Origin: Nitrobacter sp051535215
GTDB taxonomy: Bacteria; Pseudomonadota; Alphaproteobacteria; Rhizobiales; Xanthobacteraceae
Assembly: GCF_051535215.1 (NCBI RefSeq)
Contig: NZ_JBPPLY010000007.1
Span: 62,001-126,000 of the forward strand
Length of the DNA stretch: 64,000 nt
Direction: 5' to 3'
The position numbers were made by a program, and so were the translations under genes. How positions within the stretch are numbered: the first letter of the stretch is position 1; every line of letters starts with the position of its first letter. Positions 17,883 to 26,145 of the stretch are shown here, one piece after another. Below the pieces are notes generated by a model that was given only the letters and a program-made list of their open reading frames with translations, was not told the DNA's origin and did not search any database.

Positions 17883-18544
17883 TGCCGGAAGCTGACGCCA
17901 GCCGACTCCACAGTGGCCTGTTTCTGGATCTCGACGGCACGCTTGCTGACAGCCTGACGGCGCTGAAAAACGTCTACTATTCCTTCCTCGCCGCCTTCGG
18001 CGCGAGCGGCGACGAGGTCGAGTTTCAGGGGCTCAACGGGCCGCCACTTGGCGAGATTATCGAACGGCTGAAGATGACTCACAAGCTGCCTGGAACACCG
18101 GCCGATCTCCTGCAAAAATACTCGGCCATGGTGTCGCAGGCGCACCAAAGCGCCCGTCCCGCTGCCGGCGCACATGAATTGCTGGCGCACGCCCGCGCGT
18201 GCGGATTGAAGATCGCCGTAGTTACGTCGTCACCTAAATTGTCCGCGCAAAAATGGCTCGCATTCAGCGGGCTCGCCGACAAGATCGACGATGTCGTCGG
18301 CGGCGATGAGGTGAGCGCAGGCAAGCCCACCGCCGAACCCTACATCAGGGCACTGAGCCGGCTGAATTGCTCGGCCGCCCTGTCGCATGCCGTCGAGGAT
18401 TCCCGCATCGGGGCGATGTCGGCGGTTGCCGCGGGGCTCAAAACGTGGGCATTGGCGGCGCCGAACAATCGCGCCGGGTGGCCCGGCCAGGTCGTGTTCA
18501 TCGAGCGTCTCACCGATCTCCTTGGAAGGATGCCGGCATGCTGA
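17882..18544 (+). CDS. HAD-superfamily hydrolase (phosphoglycolate-phosphatase type)
   Basis: A 220-residue phosphatase. Motif I is FLDLDGTLADS with the nucleophilic Asp, motif II is VVTSSP, motif III has Lys in SAGKPTAEPY, and motif IV is AVEDSRIG. The helical cap between motifs I and II fits the phosphoglycolate or beta-phosphoglucomutase group. ATG 17882 overlaps the preceding stop (TGATG); a TTG one codon earlier is possible. In a nonulosonic-acid pathway a phosphatase could act on a phosphorylated sugar intermediate, but this is inference. Confidence 0.85.
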   Translation: MPEADASRLHSGLFLDLDGTLADSLTALKNVYYSFLAAFGASGDEVEFQGLNGPPLGEIIERLKMTHKLPGTPADLLQKYSAMVSQAHQSARPAAGAHELLAHARACGLKIAVVTSSPKLSAQKWLAFSGLADKIDDVVGGDEVSAGKPTAEPYIRALSRLNCSAALSHAVEDSRIGAMSAVAAGLKTWALAAPNNRAGWPGQVVFIERLTDLLGRMPAC

Positions 18545-19323
18545 ATGCTCGCGTGCTTCAGTCGGCGCCGAGAGTAACACTGGGAGCGGCAGCGCCAACC
18601 ATCGGCCCGGACATCGAGGCGCGCGTGGACGAAATCTGGCAGCGCGAAAAAGAGCGCCGCTCCCACGAGCTCTACAACGGGCGATTGTTCAGCGTCGATC
18701 ATTGTGATGCCAAAACGATCGTCGGCTGGATTTCGGAGTACCGCTACTTCCTCGCGCAACGGCGCGAGCCGAGCCTTCTTGCCGCGCTCAAGATCAAACC
18801 GCTCGCCGTCACGGGTGTCCTGTCTTGTCCGGATGGTGTTTTATTCGGCCGGCGTAGCGCTCGCTCCGAGATGGACGCCGGGTGCTGGGAGCTGGTGCCG
18901 TCAGGCAGCGTTGACGACGCGGCAGTCGGTCCGGCCGGCCAGGTGAGCCTCGAACGATGCCTTCTGATCGAACTTGAAGAAGAAATCGGCATCGGAGCAT
19001 CCGAGATGTCGGCGCATTGCAGAGCCGTTGCGCTCGTCGAGGATCCGCAAAGCCATGTCACCGACGTCGGAATTATGCTCTCGACCGCCTGCTCGGCTGC
19101 GCAGATCCAGCACCGCTTTGCGACGCTGGAGAATCGTGAATATTCCGAGCTTGAAATCGTTGCACCCGCCGAAGTGCAGGCATTTCGGCAGGACCGAGCC
19201 GACTCGCTGGGCGCTGTTTCCGCTGCCCTTTTGGATATCCTGATGCAATCCGGCTTGAGCGCCGGCTTCCTGAGCAGCGGCTTTGAAGTCTCGCAAGATG
19301 CAAACTACAAGAATTTGAAATAG
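18538..19323 (+). CDS. Nudix-like hydrolase
   Basis: A 261-residue protein starting at ATG 18538, with GGAAGGA seven bases upstream and an overlap with the phosphatase gene. A Nudix-type box is seen near residues 120-150: PSGSVDD, then after an insertion LIELEEEIGIG, which fits the REUXEEXGU half of the motif, although the usual Arg is replaced. Nudix enzymes cleave nucleoside diphosphates linked to another group, including nucleotide sugars. The N-terminal 80 residues (EIWQREKERRSHELYNGRLF) are outside the domain. The role in the island is unknown; it could hydrolyse a UDP- or CMP-sugar. Confidence 0.65.
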   Translation: MLNARVLQSAPRVTLGAAAPTIGPDIEARVDEIWQREKERRSHELYNGRLFSVDHCDAKTIVGWISEYRYFLAQRREPSLLAALKIKPLAVTGVLSCPDGVLFGRRSARSEMDAGCWELVPSGSVDDAAVGPAGQVSLERCLLIELEEEIGIGASEMSAHCRAVALVEDPQSHVTDVGIMLSTACSAAQIQHRFATLENREYSELEIVAPAEVQAFRQDRADSLGAVSAALLDILMQSGLSAGFLSSGFEVSQDANYKNLK

Positions 19324-19470
19324 CTTATTAAAATCTTCAAAAATCCGTGGCAGCCCCGATGCAGCTTTGATCTTCGCCTCGCAAACCGGCTGCCGGGGTG
19401 GTCATTTCCGCCAAGTGGCAGCGTTGCTGCGAACCGTGCCTTCCAATGCGCATCAGGAGCGTAAATTGTA

Positions 19471-20523
19471 ATGCAGAGCCCGGAACTCATCATCGCGGGG
19501 CGCAAGATCGGCCCGGACTATCCTCCTTACATCATCGCCGAATTGTCGGCGAACCATAACGGCAAGCTTCTGAAGGCGCTGGAACTGATCGAAGCCGCCG
19601 CCGCCAGCGGCGCTGACGCGATCAAGATCCAGACCTATACGGCCGACACCATGACCATTCCTCACGATGGCGAGGAGTTTTTGATCAAGGGCGGCCTGTG
19701 GGACGGCTACAAGCTCTATCAGCTCTACCAGCAGGCCTACACCCCGTATGAATGGCATGGGCAACTGTTCGCGAAGGCGCGTGAGCTTGGGATCACGATC
19801 TTCTCCAGTCCCTTTGACGAGACTGCTGTCGACCTGCTCGCAGGGCTCGATGCGCCCGCCTACAAGATCGCATCGTTCGAGGTGATTGACCTGCCGCTGA
19901 TCAAATATGTCGCCAAACAGGGCAAGCCGATGATCATTTCGACCGGCATGGCCAGTCTCGGCGAAATTGAGGAGGCGGTCGAAACAGCGCGCAGCAACGG
20001 CGCCGGCGGCATCGCGCTCTTGCACTGCACCAGTGCCTACCCCGCTCCGATCGAGGAAGCGAATGTGCGCACGGTGGCGCACCTAGGCCAGGCCTTCAAC
20101 GTCGTGTCCGGCCTTTCCGATCATGCGCCGGGCTCCGCCGCCTGCGTCGCTTCGATCGCGCTGGGCGGCTCCATAATCGAGAAGCATTTTACGATCTCGC
20201 GCGCCGACGGTGGTCCGGACGCAGCGTTTTCGCTCGAACCGCACGAGTTCACGCGGTTGGTCAACGACTGCAAGTCCGCATGGTCCGCGCTCGGATCTGT
20301 CGACTATGGCCTCGTCCAGAGCGAAAAGGCCAACACGCGGTTTCGCCGTTCGATCTACGCAGTCAAACCGATCAAGGCGGGGGAGCTTCTGACAAGTAAG
20401 AATATCCGCGTCATCCGGCCCGGCTTTGGCCTGCCGCCAAAACATCTGCCCGACGTCATCGGCCGCACCGCCGCGCGCGACATCGCTTATGGCGAAGCGC
20501 TAAAGTGGTCAGCGATAGCGTGA
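19471..20523 (+). CDS. pseI: Pseudaminic acid synthase PseI
   Basis: A 350-residue enzyme of the NeuB family. The N-terminal TIM barrel (about 1-280) carries AELSANHNG, the KIQTYTADTMT strand, SSPFDETAVD and LSDHAPGS; the C-terminal SAF/antifreeze-like domain (about 290-350) carries RRSIYAVKPIKAGE. The DTMT/TIPHDGEEF region and the GGLWDGYKLYQLY stretch are typical of PseI rather than of sialic acid synthase. The reaction condenses phosphoenolpyruvate with a 2,4-diacetamido sugar to make pseudaminic acid in the cytoplasm. It lies alone on the plus strand, convergent with the glycosyltransferase gene. The usual substrate makers PseH and PseG are not in this window. Confidence 0.92.
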   Translation: MQSPELIIAGRKIGPDYPPYIIAELSANHNGKLLKALELIEAAAASGADAIKIQTYTADTMTIPHDGEEFLIKGGLWDGYKLYQLYQQAYTPYEWHGQLFAKARELGITIFSSPFDETAVDLLAGLDAPAYKIASFEVIDLPLIKYVAKQGKPMIISTGMASLGEIEEAVETARSNGAGGIALLHCTSAYPAPIEEANVRTVAHLGQAFNVVSGLSDHAPGSAACVASIALGGSIIEKHFTISRADGGPDAAFSLEPHEFTRLVNDCKSAWSALGSVDYGLVQSEKANTRFRRSIYAVKPIKAGELLTSKNIRVIRPGFGLPPKHLPDVIGRTAARDIAYGEALKWSAIA

Positions 20524-20573
20524 CAACCCCGCTCTCGCGCAGCTAACGTTGGTTGAACAGAGTCCGGAAGAGA

Positions 20574-22190
20574 TTAATCCCGGTCGCAAACCGCATCGAA
20601 CGCGGGAAATGCCTCTCTCGAAACCAGCATTGGCAGGTCATTTCGGAGAAACGACTTTATATTTATGAAGAGAGGATCTTCTTCCAATCTGAAATTAGAC
20701 AACGCCAGCGTCGCACTGCGAAAATATTCTGCAGGAGCCCAACGCTTATCGGGAATCAAGATCGATTTACTGCGAAATCCCTGGAGCAAACAGTAGGAAT
20801 AAGCCAATGCGCGCCGACGCTGCTCCACCGGCATCGACCAGGCTTCTCGCGACACATTCAACAGAATGTTCCTCAGAGCTTCCATGCTGGACGCCTCCTC
20901 GACAATACCGAGGCCAGAAAACTTGTCTTCTCCCGTCGCGATCATTCTATGTCCAGCCGCGGCCATTTCGTAGAGAACCGTTCCACGAACCGTGAGGCCG
21001 GCATCGCAATGCTTCATGACCTCGCCGGCGCTGAGGGCGCCGTTTGCAAACCCGACATTTCTGATGTCGGCGCAGTATTCACGCAGCGTATCCCATGAAC
21101 GCTTCCGGTCGTAGCTGTTGTTCAGCGGGTGCGGCTTTATAATCAAGTTGAGATGTGTCAGTTGCCGCACAAGATCAACGACGTCGACAACAGCTTGCCA
21201 GTAATCGTCCGAGAGTTGCTTTGGTCGCGTCAGCGGGGCGTCCTGAAACGCATGCGCAAATACGCAGACCGTCCGATTCGTTGGATTTACACCGCAGCTC
21301 TCAAGGAAGGCCTCGCGAGAGGCTGGCAGCTGCTCGACAACATCACGGTTCAATAGCGGCTCGATAGTCCGCGCCAGCGTGCCTTCAACAGTGCCGTCGA
21401 ATCGGTCAAGCCTGGGGTCATCCAGCAGAGCTTGATCGAAAGCGTACCTTTCCAGCATCTCTTTGCAGTCTCTGGGAAGACCGGACGACAGGTCGGTTAG
21501 ATCCCGATATCGCGTAACAGCAACTGGGATATACTGTTCTACCAGGAATGTTGGCGCCCCGTGCATGGCTGAAAAATCAGCCAGCTGTCCCGATCCCGAA
21601 TAGCAAATGTGCCCCAATACACTCGCTCGAATCCAGGACTCTCCGAACATCATGGGAATGGCTTCGTAGTCGGCCAACACGAGCTTTGCGACTGCGATGA
21701 GTTCGTCGCTCAGGTTATCGATGGTGCCGACACCAAATCGTCTCAGAAATTCATTGTAAATCAGAAGACCGCGTCGCGGGGATTTCGGCTCTGACAGTGA
21801 CCGAATTGCTTGCCTGAGCGAGGATCCCGACTTTCCCTGCAGTCGCTTGCGGAGATCACTCTCTACGTTGGCTGACCAGACAGAATCAGACAGGAAACGA
21901 TTGCGAAATTCGGAAATATTGTAAAAGCGACTGACGCCAAACGAGCGAGCGAGCGCCTGGTTCGCTTCAATGTTTGCCTTACTAACATCACCAAAGCCAT
22001 CGGCGAAAATTCCGACGATTTCACCTCCCCATATGTGCTGTATGCACTTCGCAATGACGCAATTCGCAAACAGGTGGAAGTGCGCATCGTCATTGTGATA
22101 AAGATCAAGTATTAGGATACCGCCGGACTTAGGCGCGGTATAGGATGTCCAGAACCGCCGATTTTCGTGCAGAAACTCGCCAATATTCAT
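20574..22190 (-). CDS. Large capsule-type glycosyltransferase-like protein
   Basis: A 538-residue protein without a signal peptide or obvious membrane segment. The C-terminal half contains LIIKPHPLNNSYDRK and LTVRGTVLYEMAAAGHRMIA, which resemble the nucleotide-sugar-binding half of capsule polysaccharide (KpsC/KpsS or GT-B) transferases. The N-terminal half is not recognised. Base composition is visibly richer in A and T than in the flanking che and oxidase genes, which suits horizontally acquired DNA. It may transfer the nonulosonic acid to flagellin or to a glycan. It converges with pseI. Confidence 0.55.
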   Translation of the reverse strand: MNIGEFLHENRRFWTSYTAPKSGGILILDLYHNDDAHFHLFANCVIAKCIQHIWGGEIVGIFADGFGDVSKANIEANQALARSFGVSRFYNISEFRNRFLSDSVWSANVESDLRKRLQGKSGSSLRQAIRSLSEPKSPRRGLLIYNEFLRRFGVGTIDNLSDELIAVAKLVLADYEAIPMMFGESWIRASVLGHICYSGSGQLADFSAMHGAPTFLVEQYIPVAVTRYRDLTDLSSGLPRDCKEMLERYAFDQALLDDPRLDRFDGTVEGTLARTIEPLLNRDVVEQLPASREAFLESCGVNPTNRTVCVFAHAFQDAPLTRPKQLSDDYWQAVVDVVDLVRQLTHLNLIIKPHPLNNSYDRKRSWDTLREYCADIRNVGFANGALSAGEVMKHCDAGLTVRGTVLYEMAAAGHRMIATGEDKFSGLGIVEEASSMEALRNILLNVSREAWSMPVEQRRRALAYSYCLLQGFRSKSILIPDKRWAPAEYFRSATLALSNFRLEEDPLFINIKSFLRNDLPMLVSREAFPAFDAVCDRD

Positions 22191-22322
22191 GGTGTCACGA
22201 AGATTTCTGCGATCTGTTCTTCAAATTTATGATCGCAAACCAGCCCGAAAGATCACGTTCTATAGGTAGATCTCCATCCGAGGTCCAGTCGGCCCGGAAT
22301 CTCAAAACAACAATTTAGATCC

Positions 22323-23480
22323 TCACGTTTCGAGCGCATGGGATAACTGTTCCATGACGTAATCCTGCTGTTCGACGCTCAGGTTTGGATGAATAGGCAA
22401 CGTCAATGCGAAGTCGTAATATTTTTCGGCAGCCGGAAAGTCGCCACGGGAAAATCCCAGGGCCCGGTACCATGGTTGCAGATGGACCGGGATGTAATGG
22501 ACGTTGACGCCAATACCTGAAGAGCGCATCGCCGCAAAAACCTCGGCGCGAGTACGCCGTACGGTTTCATCCAGTTCAATGACATAGAGATGCAACGCCG
22601 AGAGAGTGCCCTCCGGCACGAACTGGCGAATCACAGGAAGATCAGAAAGCCCTTCGTGATAACGCGCCGCGATCGTCTGCCTTCGGCCAACGAATTCGAC
22701 GAGGCGATCAAATTGCCTTACGCCGAGCGCCGCCTGGATGTCGGTCATACGGTAGTTGAAGCCGAGCATCACCTGCTCGTAGTACCAGGGGCCTTCGGGA
22801 ACGGCGGTCATATCAGCGGGATCGCGCGAAATGCCATGGTTACGCAGCAGGCGCATGCGATGGGCGATCTCAGCAGACCGCGTCGTCGCCGCTCCGCCTT
22901 CTCCTGTTGTCACAATCTTGACGGGATGGAAGGAAAAAACGGTAACGTCAGCGAGCTCGCTCGAACCGACGGGCCGATTCTGGTAGTATCCGCCAACAGC
23001 ATGGCTCGCGTCTTCAAGAATGCGGAAGCCGTATCGATCCGCGAGGTGGCGGATAGAGGCAAGATCTGCGGAAGTGCCGGCGAAGTCCACTGGAACGACG
23101 ACCTTTGGCAGGGTGCCGTCGCGCTCAGCCGCTTCGAGCTTGGTGGCTAGTGCCTCGACATCCATGTTGCGGGTCTTGGCATTGATATCGACGAAATCGA
23201 CGATCGCTCCGCAGTAGAGACCGCAGTTGGCGGAGGCTACAAAGGTGTTCGGCACCGTCCAGAGTCGATCCGATGGGCCGAGCCCGAGCGCGAGACAAGC
23301 GACGTGCAGCGCCGCAGTCGCTGAGGAAAAGGCTACCGCTTCAGGCGCGTCGACCGCTCGCGCCAACGTCTCCTCAAACCTGGGGACCATCGGCCCTTGG
23401 GTTAGGAAGTCAGACCGAAGAACTTCGACCACCGCCTCGACATCGGCGCTGGAGATGTCCTGACGGCCATAGGGAATCAT
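22323..23480 (-). CDS. pseC: UDP-4-amino-4,6-dideoxy-N-acetyl-beta-L-altrosamine transaminase PseC
   Basis: A 385-residue PLP aminotransferase of the DegT/DnrJ/EryC1 type. The PLP lysine is Lys188 (SFHPVKIVTTGEGG), the cofactor-ring Asp lies in EDASHAVGG at about 156-164, and the phosphate-binding turn is FSSATAALHVA near 51-61. It converts the 4-keto product of PseB to the 4-amino sugar in the cytoplasm. Its ATG overlaps the pseB stop by four bases (ATGA), so the two are one transcript with pseB first. Confidence 0.92.
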   Translation of the reverse strand: MIPYGRQDISSADVEAVVEVLRSDFLTQGPMVPRFEETLARAVDAPEAVAFSSATAALHVACLALGLGPSDRLWTVPNTFVASANCGLYCGAIVDFVDINAKTRNMDVEALATKLEAAERDGTLPKVVVPVDFAGTSADLASIRHLADRYGFRILEDASHAVGGYYQNRPVGSSELADVTVFSFHPVKIVTTGEGGAATTRSAEIAHRMRLLRNHGISRDPADMTAVPEGPWYYEQVMLGFNYRMTDIQAALGVRQFDRLVEFVGRRQTIAARYHEGLSDLPVIRQFVPEGTLSALHLYVIELDETVRRTRAEVFAAMRSSGIGVNVHYIPVHLQPWYRALGFSRGDFPAAEKYYDFALTLPIHPNLSVEQQDYVMEQLSHALET

Positions 23481-24478
23481 GTCTTGGCCCGTTCATAAAA
23501 TTTCCGGATTTGTTCCACAGAGTAACGGACGGGGTTTGTACCGGAGTTGTACTCGAAACCTCGCGCCACAGGAGCACCTGTCTCACCGAGACGGTTCTTC
23601 AAATAATCATAACCGCGATCGTGGAACCTGATCGACGGCCGCATGACATAATGTTCGCTGAACTCCAGTGTCAAATGGCTATTATCCGCAGGGCACAATA
23701 TCTCGTGCAGCTTTTCGCCGGGCCGGATACCAATCAGGTTCTGTGGCAAGTGCGGCGCCATCGCCGTTGCAAGGTCGACTATCCGGATCGACGGCAACTT
23801 CGGTACAAAGATTTCGCCGCCTTGCATGCGTTGGAAGCACTTCAGAACGAAGTCGACGCTCTCCTGCAACGATATCCAGAAACGAGTCATCGCGGTGTCG
23901 GTAATCGGCAATGACGTCGTACCTTGCGCTATCAGTTTTTCGAAAAATGGGACCACCGATCCGCGCGAGCCGGCGACGTTGCCGTAGCGCACGACCGAGA
24001 AGGCGGTACGCCGTTTGCCTGCCATATTGTTGGCAGCAATGAACAGTTTATCAGATGCAAGCTTGGTAGCGCCATACAGGTTGATCGGATTAGCCGCCTT
24101 ATCGCTCGAGAGCGCGACCACCTGCTCAACGTCGTTGGCAAGCGCGGCTGCCACAATGTTCTCGGCGCCATGAATGTTGGTGCGGATGCACTCCATTGGA
24201 TTATATTCAGATGCTGTCACCTGCTTCATAGCGGCAGCATGGACGATATAGTCGATCCCACGCGTCGCTTCGATCAACCGCTCACGATCACGCACATCGC
24301 CAATTAGCCAGCGAATACAGGGCGCATTCACCTCCTGCTGCATCTCGAATTGCTTGAGCTCATCGCGTGAGTAGAAAACGAGCCGCGCCAAGTCGTAGCG
24401 TTCGAGTAATACATTCGCAAATTTGCGCCCGAAAGAGCCTGTACCGCCGGAAACAAACACGGATTTGCCGTTGAACAC
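23477..24478 (-). CDS. pseB: UDP-N-acetylglucosamine 4,6-dehydratase (inverting) PseB
   Basis: A 333-residue short-chain dehydrogenase-type enzyme. The NADP-binding motif is SGGTGSFG at 10-17. The active-site set SSDKAANPINLYGATK includes Asp126, Lys127, Tyr135 and Lys139, the arrangement that distinguishes the inverting PseB/FlaA1 group. It performs the first step of pseudaminic acid synthesis by removing water at C4-C6 and inverting C5. It is the first gene of the minus-strand pseB-pseC pair and its upstream region holds the junction with the decayed integrase area. Confidence 0.93.
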   Translation of the reverse strand: MFNGKSVFVSGGTGSFGRKFANVLLERYDLARLVFYSRDELKQFEMQQEVNAPCIRWLIGDVRDRERLIEATRGIDYIVHAAAMKQVTASEYNPMECIRTNIHGAENIVAAALANDVEQVVALSSDKAANPINLYGATKLASDKLFIAANNMAGKRRTAFSVVRYGNVAGSRGSVVPFFEKLIAQGTTSLPITDTAMTRFWISLQESVDFVLKCFQRMQGGEIFVPKLPSIRIVDLATAMAPHLPQNLIGIRPGEKLHEILCPADNSHLTLEFSEHYVMRPSIRFHDRGYDYLKNRLGETGAPVARGFEYNSGTNPVRYSVEQIRKFYERAKT

Positions 24479-25499
24479 TTGGACCTCTCTTTAACCTGGG
24501 AATGGCGTAACCGAAGTCCACGCGATGTCAATGACGGGACGGTCAGACTAAATCAACGAAGGGGAGAGTGGCGGTGGTTAGCACCCCGCCGTGAATACGT
24601 CCACGCCGGTAGTCTTGAGGCTAGCGGAGACGCCGCGTGACACGAATGCCGCGCTCTCGCCACCGAACTCTACGCGCGACGCAGCCCTCGGCTTGTTCCC
24701 AGTTCGGAGCCACCAGACCGAAGATTTGCCGCGATGCTTCACGCATCCGCCTATCGTGAAATGGTGGGATCGGCAATCCGCATATCATCTCCGACCACGA
24801 TGCCGCGACTGTCTCCCAGTTGGGCGATCTATTAAGACCGCAAGGTCGGCGACCCTCGGCCACTCGGCCTGCGTCGGAGATACACGCCTGTACCGGGCGG
24901 CAATCTCGATGACACCGCCGCTGGCGAGGCCGCTTCAAGGGGAATAAAAACGTTCATCGAGGCGGTCGATCCTAATCATCACGGCGCGGCGCTTGCCAAT
25001 TGGTTCGCTCGCAAGCGGACGGTCCCGTTTGGTCGATCGCGCGCGCTTGGCTCGCGGGACCAAGAGCATCGATTTGACGATGTTCTTCACGGGCAAGTCG
25101 CTGTTGAGGTCAAGTCGCTTCCAGAGACGCCATTACTGATCGACGTCCTGCAAAGGTCGGCCGGCGCGCGCTTGGCATGGTCAAGCAAGGGTCTGGCAGG
25201 CGGTGACGCTGAACTCGCCGCGACACGCGAGCAACGAATTGCGAACGTCACAAAAATCTTTGAAAATTCCGCAAACTACAAAGGGCAAAGTGAAGCGCCG
25301 TCGGCCACTGTTATCGGCTGAAACGATCTTCGATTGCGCAAGTATTTTTTCGACGACGCTCTCTTCTCGTATTCCAATCTTTACGACAAACATCGCGCGA
25401 CAACGGACGGGGGTTGCGCTGCAAATGAAGTTGCGGCCGCGGAAATCCCCTTCCGCACCGATTGCTGGCGCATCTTAACCGTTGGCACAGGACCGCACC
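24479..25499. other. 1-kb gene-poor junction between pseB and the integrase remnant
   Basis: No intact gene can be supported. A plus-strand frame from about 24843 to a TGA near 25320 is open for roughly 160 codons and reads protein-like (for example TFIEAVDPNHHGAALANWF, AVEVKSLPETPLLIDVLQ), but it has no clear start or known family. I take this as decayed coding DNA of the island, unassigned. The pseB promoter must lie near 24480-24560. Confidence 0.4.
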
Positions 25500-25860
25500 C
25501 ACAGCTAAGCATTTCGTACATACGACGGACGAGCCATCGCATCGGTGAAGCGGCATTCGAGAACGCCGTTCAGCTTGCCGAGCTTGGGGCAGAAATCTTG
25601 CCGCACACGCTTCGGCACACCGCGGCGGCGTGGCTGATGCAACGCGGATCCATGGCAGGCCGCGGGCGATCTGGGCATGTCGCTCGATGTGCTGCCCAAC
25701 AGCTATGGTCATCACCACACTCATTTATCTGTTTTATCTGTCCGACGCGGTGGAGAAGATCGCCAAACACGAAACCAAGATCGGACGAAAGCCAACCGAA
25801 AACGGAATCGTTTCTGGTGCGATAACTGGGGCGGCAAACACGCGCGCCGCCCGGAGGTAG
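25500..25860 (+). pseudogene. Tyrosine integrase, C-terminal remnant (frameshifted)
   Basis: The C-terminal catalytic box of a phage-type tyrosine recombinase is spread over three frames. PHTLRHTAAAWLMQRG (HxxR with its Arg) is in one frame at about 25600-25650, GMSLDVLPNSYGHHH in another at about 25670-25720, and LSDAVEKIAKHETKIGRKP in the third from about 25737 to the stop at 25858. At least two frameshifts make it non-functional. It lies just outside the 3' end of tRNA-Ile2, the usual place for an integrase that entered at a tRNA gene. Confidence 0.75.
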
Positions 25861-25880
25861 TGGCAACTATCTGATTTTGC

Positions 25881-25956
25881 TGGTGGGCCCGGCAGGACTC
25901 GAACCTGCAACCAGACCGTTATGAGCGGCCGGCTCTAACCATTGAGCTACAGGCCC
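25881..25956 (-). tRNA. tRNA-Ile2 (anticodon CAU)
   Basis: A 76-nt cloverleaf read on the minus strand, ending in an encoded CCA. Acceptor GGGCCTG pairs with the 3' arm, the T arm has GGTTCGAGTCC, and the anticodon loop CTCATAA gives CAU. The D-arm (AGCTCAATGGTTAGAGC) and the CTCATAA loop resemble the ileX-type tRNA, where lysidine makes the anticodon read AUA; a methionine tRNA is less likely. An integrase remnant abuts its 3' end. Confidence 0.88.
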
Positions 25957-26145
25957 GGGCCGGAGATCGCGTGCAACCGACCTCGGCGCAGGCATCCTTT
26001 ACAAGGTCGGACGCCGCGCGGCAATCGGCGTTCAGCCCGGAAGCACCCCCGCAGATGGTCGAGGCTTGAAAGGATCTGAAATACAAAAAGGGGGATGCGC
26101 GCCGAGGGCCCGGCGCGCATCTCATGGCCACGACCGCCGCCTCAG

